Origin: Ursus arctos
Taxonomy: Eukaryota; Chordata; Mammalia; Carnivora; Ursidae
Reading direction: 5' to 3'
NCBI RefSeq assembly: GCF_023065955.2
Contig: NW_026622997.1
Span: 22,176,001-22,240,000, forward strand
DNA length: 64,000 nt
Both the position numbers and the translations under genes were made by a program. Shown here one piece after another: positions 44,852 to 54,715 of the stretch. The notes below the pieces were generated by a model. That model did no database searches. It saw only the letters and a program-made list of their open reading frames with translations, and was not told the DNA's origin. Position 1 is the first letter of the stretch. Each line of letters starts with the position of its first letter.

Positions 44852-45101
44852 AAAAAAGAAGTTTTTCTTGGGCGCCTGGGTGGCGCAGTCGTTAAGCGTC
44901 CGCCTTCGGCTCAGGGTGTGATCCCAGCATTCTGGGATCGAGTCCCACATCAGGCTCTTCCGCTGGGAGCCTGCTTCTTCCTCTCCCACTCCCCCTGCTG
45001 TGGTCCCTCTCTCGATGGCAGTCATTCTCTCTGTCAAATAAATAAATAAAATCTTAAAAAAAATTTTTTTTAATTAAAAAATTAAAAAAGAAGTTTTTCT
45101 T
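44852..45101 (+). mobile_element. Young-type Can-SINE inserted at the tail of another SINE
   Basis: GGGCGCCTGGGTGGCGCAGT head, CGTTAAGCGTCCGCCTTCGG, GGGATCGAGTCCCACATCAG and AATAAATAAATAAAATC tail at 44870-45083. Flanks AAAAAAGAAGTTTTTCTT (44852-44869, 45084-45101) are an 18-bp perfect duplication. Confidence 0.96.
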
Positions 45102-45139
45102 AATAGCATTTCTATATTCAATGATATAAATAATGTTTT

Positions 45140-45385
45140 ATATATCGGTAACATTTATTGAGGGCTTACTATGTGCCAGACATTGTTTTATGTGCTTCAC
45201 GTATATTAACTCAATGTATTCCTCACATCAGTCTACTGAGGTAGGTATTATTATTATCCCCTCTCACAGAGACAGAATCGGAGGCACACAGGAGAGAACA
45301 AATAATTTCTGCGTGGCTTGATGGCAAATGGCAGAGCTGAAGTTCAAATCCAGGTTCCAAAGGTGGAACACTGCAGAACCATCTG
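45140..45385 (+). repeat. MIR, well preserved
   Basis: ACATTTATTGAGGGCTTACT, ATGTGCCAGACATTG, TCACGTATATTAACTCAATG, GAGGTAGGTATTATTATTAT, AGACAGAATCGGAGGCACAC, GGCAGAGCTGAAGTTCAAAT follow the MIR consensus nearly end to end. Confidence 0.92.
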
Positions 45386-45690
45386 GTACACCAGCCCTGA
45401 GTATCGGCCCGGCTTTCCAGCACAATGCACAGGGCATGCTCTCAAGTCTCCAGGAAAGTGGTATCTGGCACCTTCATGGCACAGAAAGATCTGGGCTGCT
45501 TCCATGTCTCATTTAGACACAAGAGCATGCGTGCAGCATTTCTGCGTAGAGGCTGTTTAGCTGGTCTATGAGGTACTAAACTATTCAGGAAGTCTGAGAT
45601 TCATATGCCTACATCTCCTGGTGCGATGCATGGAGAAGAATTTATAAGGATCACTAAAAGCACCCTAGGTCTCAATGCAGACATTATTTC
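45386..45690. other. Single-copy DNA, nothing identified
   Basis: No gene. Overlapping short frames (45223-45560) are shared with the MIR. Confidence 0.4.
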
Positions 45691-46600
45691 TGGGCAAACG
45701 TAAAGTGGTTTTTAAAATTTATTTATGTTTTTCGCATTCTGTGCTAATTTATTGTTTTTAATAACCTGAAATTACAAGTCATTTAAATAATAAACTATTC
45801 TTTGAAGAAATTGAACATGAAATGCCGTACAAAGTATCCCCCTTCTCCTCTTTAATCTCCCTTGGTGTGAATGACATGGTCAGTTAGCAAAGCATGGTAA
45901 GCGTTTCGTTCACCACAGACCCAACTGTAGAAATGCAGTCTCGGCGGTGTGCCGTAAGCAAAACTCCGCAGTATCATTTTTATACTTAGGTTTAGTATTT
46001 AATTAGTCAAGTTTTCATCCACATCGCCTATTTGTCTACTGAACCTTGCCAAACACACTCCTTGGCAGATGGTGAAATAATGAAATTGCTGGCTCTAAAA
46101 TCCAAAATCTTGGAGATAATTAGAAGACTTGATACAGGTAACATTTATTAGTCATGAAAAGCTTGACAGCATGGTGAATTTTTCAACCCACACAATTTTG
46201 AAAGGGGAGAAAAGATCCTCTTTTTGAATGCCGATCAACTTATGTTTTCTGTGACAAGAAGAGAGAAATACATTCCGGAAGCTGAGCTGGACAGCTTCGT
46301 CATTTAAGCACAACCTAAGCAGAGAGAAGGAAAGAGAGCCTTTATAATGCTGATTCCACTGCTGAGCCACAAGCTCACAAAAATACATGAGCCACCTTTT
46401 GAAAATTTCCTCTGCTCTAGTTAAACAAATTACAAGTTCACTAGGTAGAAGTGAGTACCAAGAATAACCTTGGTAATCATTAAAGCAGCTGCAAATGAAA
46501 TATAATGTCTTCTAATTATCGGTGGTCCTTCTTTCTTAACATAAAGTATCATTCTTGGGTTGGGAAGGAGCCCTCCGCAGGGGCAAATTTCTGGCTAAGA
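45690..46600. promoter_or_regulatory. Candidate conserved non-coding region (TAAT-rich)
   Basis: About 900 bases with no recognisable repeat, in a neighbourhood dense in them. It holds homeodomain-type sites TTTAATTAG (45998), GATAATTAGAAG (about 46115) and CTAATTATC (46512). Also present is AATCATTAAAGCAGCTGCAA near 46477, which contains a CAGCTG E-box. A motif-based guess that needs alignment. Confidence 0.3.
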
Positions 46601-47160
46601 AGCTTCATGTTTTAAGGTTTTACCATATAGCTCTTTCACACTTACCATGCCACAAATAAGCTACAGGGGCAACCTCACCCATATTTTACCAAAGTACAAC
46701 TTGCAGACAGCAAATTCAAGCAATCCTGCTTTTGGCATTACAGAAGAGGGGTAAACAGGATAGTTGTTTGGGGGGTCAGAGCTCAGTGTAGGTCAGCCTG
46801 CTGTGACTTCATCATGGACATATGCTGTCTTCCTCAAGTCAAAGTATTTGCACATTGAAAAGAACTTTCAAGATCTCCAGCTACGTATCCTCATCTTTTA
46901 GAAGAAAAGAAAATGGGTGCTTTGTGAAATGAAGTGACTTGCTCAAGCTGTGTGCTGGAAAGCCTCAGACTTGATCAGCGATGTCCTCACTCCCTGCATC
47001 CTGTTTTTCCCACTGCATCACTGCTGCGAGTCTGTATGATGCAGTATCCGCCCAAATTCACCAAACCCAGTGACCCCAATCATGTTCTATGAAATGACCT
47101 ACAATGAGTGCTCAGCCAAATAAAATTGCAATGTGCAAATTTTTAAAAAGTTAAATTCGA
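46600..47160. other. Mostly single-copy; weak MIR trace
   Basis: About 46850-46990 (GAAGTGACTTGCTCAAGC) could be a degraded MIR. No gene. Confidence 0.35.
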
Positions 47161-47179
47161 GAGTGGAAAATAAACTGAA

Positions 47180-47270
47180 AGCCTTGGGAAGGAAGGGGGG
47201 AAGGAAGAAAGTGGGGGCAGTGGGGGGAGGGGAGCAGCAAGGAAGGGGAGGGAGGGAGGAAGGAAGACAG
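47180..47270 (+). repeat. G-rich purine tract
   Basis: GGAAGG units with G-runs of 5, 6 and 4 in close succession. A relaxed quadruplex former beside the TTTTA array. Confidence 0.85.
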
Positions 47271-47277
47271 GCAAGTG

Positions 47278-47386
47278 TTTATTTTATTTTATTTTATTAT
47301 TTTATTTTATTTTATTTTATTTTATTTTATTTTATTTTATTTTATTTTATTTTATTTTATTTTATTTTATTTTATTTTATGTTTTT
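47278..47386 (+). repeat. (TTTTA)n array
   Basis: About twenty TTTTA units with one ATTATTTTA interruption near 47296. The Ile/Leu/Phe/Tyr frame here is an artefact of the repeat. Confidence 0.97.
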
Positions 47387-47723
47387 TATGTTTTTCTAGT
47401 TGAAATAGAATGACCCTTAAAAGAGAATTTCAGAAGAGAATGGCTGACTCTATATATTATCAAAGATTGAGATGAATTCTTCTGGCTTATGAAAATGGAA
47501 TGATAAGCTGGCAAAGAATGAAATACAGCTAAGGAGACCAGGAGAGATGTTGAGGGAAAAAAATAGTAAAAGCCAGTGAAAAAGAGAAATCTCTCTTCAA
47601 AGTTTGGACATGTACCATTGAAATCAGGAGATTTAGATGGTCATACTCTGCGAAATGGGGCCAGAGAAAGAGAGAATATCAGTCTGCAGAAGTAGTGATA
47701 AAGCCATCACAGAGAAGGGAGAG
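47387..47723. other. Single-copy DNA, nothing identified
   Basis: A-rich; no gene or repeat that I can name. Confidence 0.4.
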
Positions 47724-47957
47724 AAGGTAGGATGGGTGTGGGGGCACCTGAGTGGCACAGCGGTTAAGCCTCTGCCTTCAGCTCAGGGCGTGATCCCGGC
47801 GTTGTGGGATCGAGCCCCACATCAGGCTCCTCCGCTATGAGCCTGCTTCTTCCTCTCCCACTCCCCCTGCTTGTGTTCCCTCTCTCGCTGGCTGTTTCTA
47901 TCTCTGTTGAATAAATAAATAAAATTAAAAAAAAAAAAAAAAGGTAGGATGGGTGTG
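47724..47957 (+). mobile_element. Young Can-SINE with perfect 17-bp target duplication
   Basis: GGGGCACCTGAGTGGCACAG head, CGGTTAAGCCTCTGCCTTCA, AATAAATAAATAAAATT and A tail at 47741-47940. Flanks AAGGTAGGATGGGTGTG (47724-47740, 47941-47957) are identical. Confidence 0.97.
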
Positions 47958-48684
47958 AGTTTGGAAGGGAGGTAACACTCCAGATTTCACCTGTTTGGGG
48001 GGCCCCACTGCATTCCTGCCTTTGGATTCCATGATGTTCTCCACTATCATTTCAATACCTAGAATTGATTTGTGAGTACTTTACTTTGGTCTTTATTTAA
48101 ATATGACCCAGATTTTTTTTTTTTTTTTTGCTTTTATGTTTACAGTTTTCTTTGCATTGACATTTGAAATATATTGTGACTTCTAAATTCCACTTTCTAC
48201 AAAAAAGGAAATGCAATATAATTTTACTTTGATTCACCTCTACTCTCCTCTTTCTGATCATGGTCAATGTCACCTGTCTGTAACAACCGAGAATGCTAAT
48301 GCTGTTGAATCAATTTCTTTCTTAATATTTAAATATTCCTTAAAGGGATCACTTTGTTGCATGTCAATCTGTAACTACATTTATTAGTATTTAGCTATAT
48401 TTCTATGTGTTTACTGCTATTTCTTCCTTCTTGCAATTTAACTTATAGTTCATTGCATTGATGGCTAGAATATACTTGGAGTAACTGTTTCAAGAATTGT
48501 ACATAGTGGTATGTAATCCACATCTTTAAATAGCTTGAAATGACATACGAATGATACAGTAAGGAGTGTAGCATTTGCAGTCCGTGCTTACCCATATCCC
48601 TGGCACCATGTATTTCCAGCATGCTCCGGACACTTTCCAACTGGTCAGGTGTGTTTCTGTGCCCAAAGAGTTTTAGGCAATCCA
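47958..48684. other. Single-copy AT-rich DNA
   Basis: T-run near 48113-48130. No gene or repeat recognised. Confidence 0.4.
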
Positions 48685-48919
48685 CAGAAATCTACTCTTT
48701 TTCTTTTCTTTTTTTTTTTTAAGATTTTATTTATTTATTTGACAGAGAGAGTGAGAGGGCACAAACAGGGGGAGCAGCAGAGGGAGAGGGAGAAGCAGGC
48801 TCTCTGCCGAGCAGGGAGCCTGATGGGGGGCTCGATCCCAGGACCCTGGGACCATGACCTGAGCCGAAGGCAAACGCTTAACCATCTGAGCCACCCAGGC
48901 ACCCCAGAAAGCTACTCTT
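48685..48919 (-). mobile_element. Can-SINE, minus orientation, with target duplication
   Basis: Poly-T, AAGATTTTATTTATTTATTT, GACAGAGAGAGTGAGAG, GCCGAGCAGGGAGCCTGATG, GGACCCTGGGACCATGACC, CTGAGCCACCCAGGCACCCC. Flanks CAGAAATCTACTCTT (48685-48699) and CAGAAAGCTACTCTT (48905-48919), one mismatch. Confidence 0.96.
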
Positions 48920-49469
48920 CTTTTGCCTGTGCAGTAGTCTAGAAGTATCAGGGAATCAACAACCCTATAGAAAAGCTCTCAACCAATGACTAATGATGGA
49001 CATGTGATAGGGGTAGCTTCTTCACCCCTCCAGTGAAATAATTCTGAAGCATGTGTTCTTTGTAATGTCATAAATCATTTTTATTGAAGAGATTAAAATG
49101 TGATGAATGCCGGATCATCAGAAAAATCCAAGGTAAACAGTTCGGTGATGAGGGAGCCCAAAGGAAAGCACTTTGCCTCTGTAATCAGATATTTAAAGTG
49201 TGTCCAGTACATCCAGCGTGCAGGTGAGCAAACATAGGTTCTTCCTTGCTGTACTAAACAGAATCTTCACTGAGAAACAGGACTCTGGCCTGGAACCCAC
49301 GATCCTGGAGTCCTAGTCTTACAAAGCAGCAAATTTGTAGCAAATTCTAGCAGGAAGCAATAAACTTTTTCTTCTTCTTTTAAAAAATCTGGTGAAGGTG
49401 TGATCAGTGAACAGCAGGGCTAAAGAAATTGACATGGCGTTGATATTACTTTAGAATGGGGTTTTTAAA
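48920..49469. other. Single-copy DNA, nothing identified
   Basis: No gene or repeat recognised. TAGCAAATT-type direct repeats near 49330-49350. Confidence 0.4.
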
Positions 49470-49538
49470 AATTATTTGGCAGCATACTTTATTTTTTATT
49501 TGATTTTTTAATATTTAATACCCACTTCACCCTTCTCT

Positions 49539-49560
49539 CCCCCCACCCCACCCCCACCCC
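49539..49560 (-). other. Strict G-quadruplex motif in the L1 3' UTR
   Basis: C-runs of 6, 4, 5 and 4 with single-A loops on the plus strand, so four G-runs lie on the L1 sense strand. This agrees with the G-rich polypurine tract known in L1 3' UTRs. Confidence 0.85.
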
Positions 49561-49752
49561 TTGCCTCTGGCAACCACTCCTCAGTTGTTTATTAATGAGC
49601 TTGTTTTTTTGTTTGTTTGTTTTTGGTTTTTTAGATTCTATATATGAGAGAGATCATACAGTATCTGTCTTTCTCTAACTTATTTCACTTAGCATAATGC
49701 TCTCCAGATCCATCAATGTCACAAATGGCAAGATTTCAATTCTTTTATAGCC

Positions 49753-49911
49753 GTGTGTGTGTGTGTGTGTGTGTGTGAGTGTGTGTGTGTATGTGTGTGT
49801 GAGTGTGTGTGAGTATGTATGTGTGAGTGTGTGTGTGAGTATGTGTGAGTGTGTGTGTGAGTGTGTGTGTGTGAGTGAATGTGTGTGTGTGTGTGAGTGT
49901 GTGTGTATTCT
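49753..49911 (+). repeat. (TG)n/TGAG compound microsatellite
   Basis: About 160 bases of TG units with regularly repeated GTGAGTG and TATG interruptions. The Cys/Val frame is an artefact. Confidence 0.96.
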
Positions 49912-50975
49912 TTATCTATTCATCCATCAATGGACCTATAGGTTATTTCCCTATCATGGCTATTGAAAATAATGCTGCAATGAATACGAGGGAACACATA
50001 TCTTTTCAAGTTAGTGTTTTTGTTTTCTTCAGATAAATACCCAGTAGAGGAATGGCTGGGTCATATGGTAGTTCTATATTTAATTTTTTGAAGGACCTGC
50101 ATACCGTTTTCCACAGTAACTGCACATTCCCACCAACAGTGCACATCTTCACAACATCCTCGCCAACACTTGTTATTTCTTGTCTTTTTGATAACAGCCA
50201 TTCTAACAGGTGGGAGGTGATAGCTCATTGTGGTTCTGATTTGATGATGCTGAGTGATGTTGACCGTCTTCTCATGTGTCTGTGGGCCATCTGGAGGTCT
50301 TCTTTGGAAAATGTCTATTCAGATCTTCTGCCCATTCTTTAATTATATTGTTTTGTTTTACTACTGAGTTGTTCTTCATCTATTTTGGATATTAACCTCC
50401 TATCGGATACATGACTTGCTACCATTTTCTTCCATTTAGGAGATTGCTCTTTTTGTTTTGTGGATGGTTTCCTTCGCCATGCAGAAGCTTTTTAGTCTGA
50501 TGTAGTCTTACTTGTTTGTTTTGGCTCTTGTTGCCTTTGCTTTTGGTGTCAAATCAAAGAAATCATCTTCAAGACCTATGTCAAAAAGGTTACTGCCTGT
50601 TTTCTTCTCAGAGTTTTATAGTTTCAAATCTCACATTCAAGTCTTCAGTCCATTTTGGGTTATTTTTTGTGTATGGTGTAAGATAGTGGTCCAGTTTCAT
50701 TTTTTGCATGTAGCTGTCCAGTATTTCCAACACCATTTATTGAGAGACTGTCTTTCCCCCAGTGTATATTTTTGGCTCCTTTGTTGTAAATTAATTAACC
50801 ATATAAGTGTGGGTTTATTTCTGGTCCATTCATCTGTATGTCTGTTTTCATGTCAATATCATATTATTTTGATTACTGTAGTTTTGTAACATAATTTGAA
50901 ATCAAGGATCATGATGCCTCCAGCCATGTTCTTTCTGAAGATCACTTTGGCTATTTAGGGTTCCCTTTTCAGAGG

Positions 50976-52992
50976 TCCACACAGGAAATGGTTTCTTATT
51001 CTGATCCACCTAGATTGTGATGGAGAATCTTTTTCTTTCCAGTAAAACCTCTGGAGAAAATTGGTTGTCTTTAGTTTCAGCTACTATGACCCCTTTTCAG
51101 ACGTTTTTATGGTTACATCCATGCGAAGTTGGAAAGGATCACATTCCAAAACTGAAAAGCAAAACTAAAAGGCTGCATATGAAACTATGAATTTGTATGT
51201 CTATGTTTGGAAGACAGTGGGAGGTAGATAATTTAAGAGGACTTTAAATAGAGCACACTTTAGTCACTGCTGCTTTCTCTTAAAATTTGAAGATCATGGG
51301 TAGAGGGCTCTAAGCTGGTACCACAGCCCAAGAAAAGACAATAAAATAATGAAGGAGCAACCTAGAGCAAAAGCATCTATACATGCCTAAAGCAGGAATT
51401 TTTCTAGCTTACTCTTTCCCCACTCCCAACTATTGAAAAGCAGCTGGCTGTTTCTTTAACTTAATCCTTTGTCTATTTTAGAGTTGACAAAGCAAATTCT
51501 GTTTACAGGAGACTTTTGCATTTTTAGAGGAGAAAAAATGGGGTAAGGTGACAAATTATACGAAGAAACTTTTAAAAATCTTCATAAAAATATATATATA
51601 TTGCAAAAGAAAAGTGTGAAGGGGAGAAGCAAATGAGTCAAGGTCTCCTTATTTTCTGCATATTCTCCTGACTTGAGTTCTACTCTGGAAGCCCTGCCAT
51701 GTAACGTGGCAGGCTATTTCCATTTGTGTGAACTGCAGGGACTCATGACCTTCTGGATTTCCTCCTGGGGTTTTTAAGCTCTGAATTCCCTCCAGCAACC
51801 CAGCCAAATTCCCAAAGAACATGGGAGAAGCCTTCACACTGCATTTCGTTCTGTAGGACCACCAGTATGGAAGTAGATCCAGATCTGTGGTCTTACTATT
51901 TCATCTAACCGAGATGCTACATTTTGTCTGCTTTCTCAGCATAAGTGAGGGGGAGATTTGGACTGAAATGAACAATCTTCAATCTGGACAAGACAAATAC
52001 TGCTCAGCAAGAGCAAATTTCCAGAGGAACAGACACAGTTTGATTGTCCCTTATATGGAAACCAGATGTCTTAATTTAACTGGTAAACTCCTCAGTCCAA
52101 AGCTATATTGAATTCATATCCAGAAAGCCAGAAGAGACATCAAGAACTCATCTCTTATGTTCCCTCGACTCTTGTAGCCAAAGCCCACTACCCCAGGTAA
52201 ATTAATACACAGTTAGCTTTTGATTAGCTGCATACACGCAAGCATCATTTGGCATAAATGACCCATCTCAGCAAATAATCCATGAATTAAATATATTGGG
52301 TCTTGAGATACAGTGTGGTATTTTGTCCCCATCAATTGCATATTTCATTGATCCAAAGATGCTTATTTTTCACATTTTAATATTTCTCAAATTAGGATGC
52401 ATTTTATCATTGAATGATAATGTTTACTGATGATGTCATTTGGGGAGACTTTATTAAAATAGTTAAAATTATTAAAGATTATTTAAAATTTCTTAAAATT
52501 GATGTGGATATAGATCTTAAGCTCTTAGATTAGATGAAATACAGAAGTTGAAATTTCTTAGAAAATTTTATCTTTGTAGTTCTAGGAATGAGGAGTCAAG
52601 AGGAAGTGAGCTTGGGAAAGGAACTATGACTATTAGAGATGAAATTTTTCTAAATTAACTTTAATATGCATTTGGTTCTCTTGCCTCTTGTCAGTTTTTT
52701 TGAGTGCAGAGATTAGCTATTTAATTTACATATTCAGTACAATACCTAATCTATAATGAATATTTACTAACTACATTGTCATAATATAAATAGCAAGTAG
52801 ATATTCATTATGAGGGGACAATATCACTGAAAAGATAAAGAGGGACCCAGCATTAAAATTCTGACTTGCCATTTTTAGTGACCAATTCTATATAATATAA
52901 TAGCATTATTTTCCATGATCTTGTACAAGAACTTCCTGTCATAAACCTAAATGTTGATTTAGGAAAATGCCATTAAAACCTCTGGAATCAAG
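50976..52992. other. Long single-copy stretch
   Basis: No gene or transposon recognised. Short frames at 51649-51837 and 51887-52111 have no domain. About 52195-52500 is AT-rich with TTTTGATTAGCTGCATAC, CAATTGCATATTTCAT and TGATGTCATTT motifs and may be regulatory. Confidence 0.4.
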
Positions 52993-53120
52993 AATTTTTT
53001 ATACTGGAGATTTTCAAGCATGGTTGCACATTAATATCATCTAAGAAGATTTTAGAAAATACTTGTATCCAAACCCCATCTCACACTAAATTAAAGCAGG
53101 ACACCTGGGAGTAGGTCTTT
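52993..53120 (+). mobile_element. MER5-like hAT fragment
   Basis: GAGATTTTCAAGCATGGTTG, CACATTAATATCATCTAAGA and CAAACCCCATCTCACACTAA follow the MER5 order (GGTTCTCAAACTTGAGCATG, CATCAGAATCACCTGG, CCCACCCCCAGAG). Confidence 0.6.
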
Positions 53121-53127
53121 GGCACTT

Positions 53128-53149
53128 AAAACACACACACACACACACT
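53128..53149 (+). repeat. (CA)n microsatellite
   Basis: About ten CA units at the join between the MER5-like fragment and the L1. Confidence 0.9.
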
Positions 53150-53514
53150 AATAGAGAAAATTGACAACACGAAGAAGTGGTTTTTCAAAAAGATCAACAA
53201 AATTGACAAACCTTTAGCTATACTAAGAAAAAAGAGACAAGACTCAAATAAAACCAGAAATAAAAGGGGACATTATTGCCTATGTTACAGAGGTAAAAAG
53301 GATTGTAAGAGTGCTATGAACAATTGTATGTAAATAAATCAGATAATCTAGATAAAATGGAAAAATGTATTTTTTTTTCTAGAAACATACAACCTTTCAT
53401 GATTGAATCATGAAAAAATGGGAAATCTAAATGGACCTATAATTAGTAAGGAGATTGAATCAGTAATCAAAAACCTCCCAAGAAAGAAAAGCTCAATTTA
53501 AGATAACTTCACTG

Positions 53515-53630
53515 CTGAATTATTCCACACATTTAAAGAATTAACACCAAACCTTCTCAATATTCAAATTAACATCTGAATTGTTCTAGACATTTAAAGA
53601 ATTAACACCAATCCTTCCAAGACATTGAAG
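53515..53630 (+). repeat. 61-bp tandem duplication inside the L1
   Basis: CTGAATTATTCCACACATTT... (from 53515) recurs as CTGAATTGTTCTAGACATTT... (from 53576). Both continue AAAGAATTAACACCAA(A/T)CCTTC. Sequence after this point differs, so the second copy is partial. Confidence 0.9.
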
Positions 53631-53734
53631 AGAAGCAAACATTTCCTTATTCATTTTATGAGGTCAGCATTACCCTGACACCAGAGCCAAACAAAGATAC
53701 TACAAGAAAAGAAAACTACAGACCAATATCCCTG

Positions 53735-53962
53735 ATGAATATTAATGCAAAAAATCCTCAACAAATACTAGAAAACCAAATTCAACTGCTATTAGAAAGA
53801 TTATATGCTCTGACCAAGTGGGATTTATTTCTAGAATGCAAGGATGGTTCAACATATGAAAAACAATTAACACACTTAACACATTATCACATTAACAGAA
53901 TGAAAGACAAAAAACACATGACAATCTCCACTGACAAAGAAAAGCCATTTGACAAAATTTAA
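53735..53962 (+). pseudogene. L1 ORF2 reverse-transcriptase fragment
   Basis: The family enzyme is the L1 reverse transcriptase. This 75-codon open piece begins MNINAKNPQQILENQIQ, continues with a block equivalent to QVGFIPGMQGWFN (here LTKWDLFLECKDGST), then HINRMKDKKHM, and ends STDKEKPFDKI. FDKI is the region of one catalytic Asp in L1 reverse transcriptases. A stop follows directly where the normal protein would continue with Q. Flanking ORF2 pieces lie in other frames, for example 55212-55412, which includes VDIVKRQLLEWKKLFVN. The gene is dead: stops and frameshifts throughout, plus a SINE insertion. Confidence 0.85.
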
Positions 53963-54482
53963 CACCCTTTCATAACAAATACACTCAACAGACTAGGAAC
54001 AGAAGCAAATTACCTCAACATACTAAAAGCGATATATAAAAAATCCATAACTAATAACATAGTCAGAAGACTGAAAGCTTTTTTTTTTTAATAAGATCAG
54101 AAAAAAGACAAAAATGCCTGCTTTAACCACTTCTTTCCAACATAGTACTGGAAGTTCTAGCCAGAGCAGTTAGGTAAGGAAAAAAAGATAAAAGGCATTC
54201 AAATTAGATAGGAAGAAGAAAAATTATCTCTGTTCACAGTAATATAGATAACTCTAAAGATTCCACCCATCATATAAGTGTTAGAATTAATAAATGAATT
54301 CAGCAAAGTTTTATGGTACATGATTTTGTACCACAACAGGGATATTGATTTATATCCCCAAATTAGTGGCAATGCTACACCTACAGCAATAAACAATCCA
54401 AAAGGGAAATAAAGAAAAGAATCCAATTTACAATAGCATCAAAAAGAATAAAATGCTCAGGAAGAAATTTAACAAAGGTTGT

Positions 54483-54715
54483 AAAAGACTTGTACACTGG
54501 GGCACCTAGGTGGCACAGCGGTTAAGCATCTGCCTTCGGCTCAGGGCGTGATCCCGGCGTTATGGGATGGAGCCCCACATCAGTGTCCTCCGCTATGAGC
54601 CTGCTTCTTCCTCTCCCACTCCCCCTGCTTGTGTTCCCTCTCTCGCTGGCTGTCTCTATCTCTGTCGAATAAATAAATAAAATCTTAAAAAAAAAAAAAA
54701 AAGACTTGTACACTG
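54483..54715 (+). mobile_element. Young Can-SINE with perfect 17-bp target duplication, inside L1
   Basis: GGGCACCTAGGTGGCACAGC head, GCGTTATGGGATGGAGCCCC, CTCGCTGGCTGTCTCTATCT, AATAAATAAATAAAATC and A tail at 54500-54698. Flanks AAAAGACTTGTACACTG (54483-54499, 54699-54715) are identical. Confidence 0.97.

Larger units (their letters stand above)
49470..50975 (-). mobile_element. L1, minus orientation: 3' UTR and ORF2 C-terminal half
   Basis: Reversed 3' UTR (CTCAGTTGTTTATTAATGAG), then ORF2 in order: TATTTCACTTAGCATAATGC, AATGGCTGGGTCATATGGTA, TTTTGATAACAGCCATTCTA, TCTTCTGCCCATTCTTTAAT, AACACCATTTATTGAGAGAC, TTTTGATTACTGTAGTTTTG. A GT/GA microsatellite (49753-49911) replaces the usual short TA/GT stretch. 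ORF2 frames are broken; the long plus-strand frame at 50512-50889 is antisense. Confidence 0.93.

Noticed and set aside
47133..47399. 88-codon frame ending in Ile/Leu/Phe/Tyr repeats
   Set aside because: Product of the purine tract and TTTTA array.
49757..49966. Cys/Val-rich 69-codon frame that could be mistaken for a cysteine-rich peptide
   Set aside because: Product of the TG/TGAG microsatellite.
50512..50889. 125-codon hydrophobic plus frame resembling a membrane protein
   Set aside because: Antisense to L1 ORF2; the T-rich antisense strand of L1 commonly gives hydrophobic frames.
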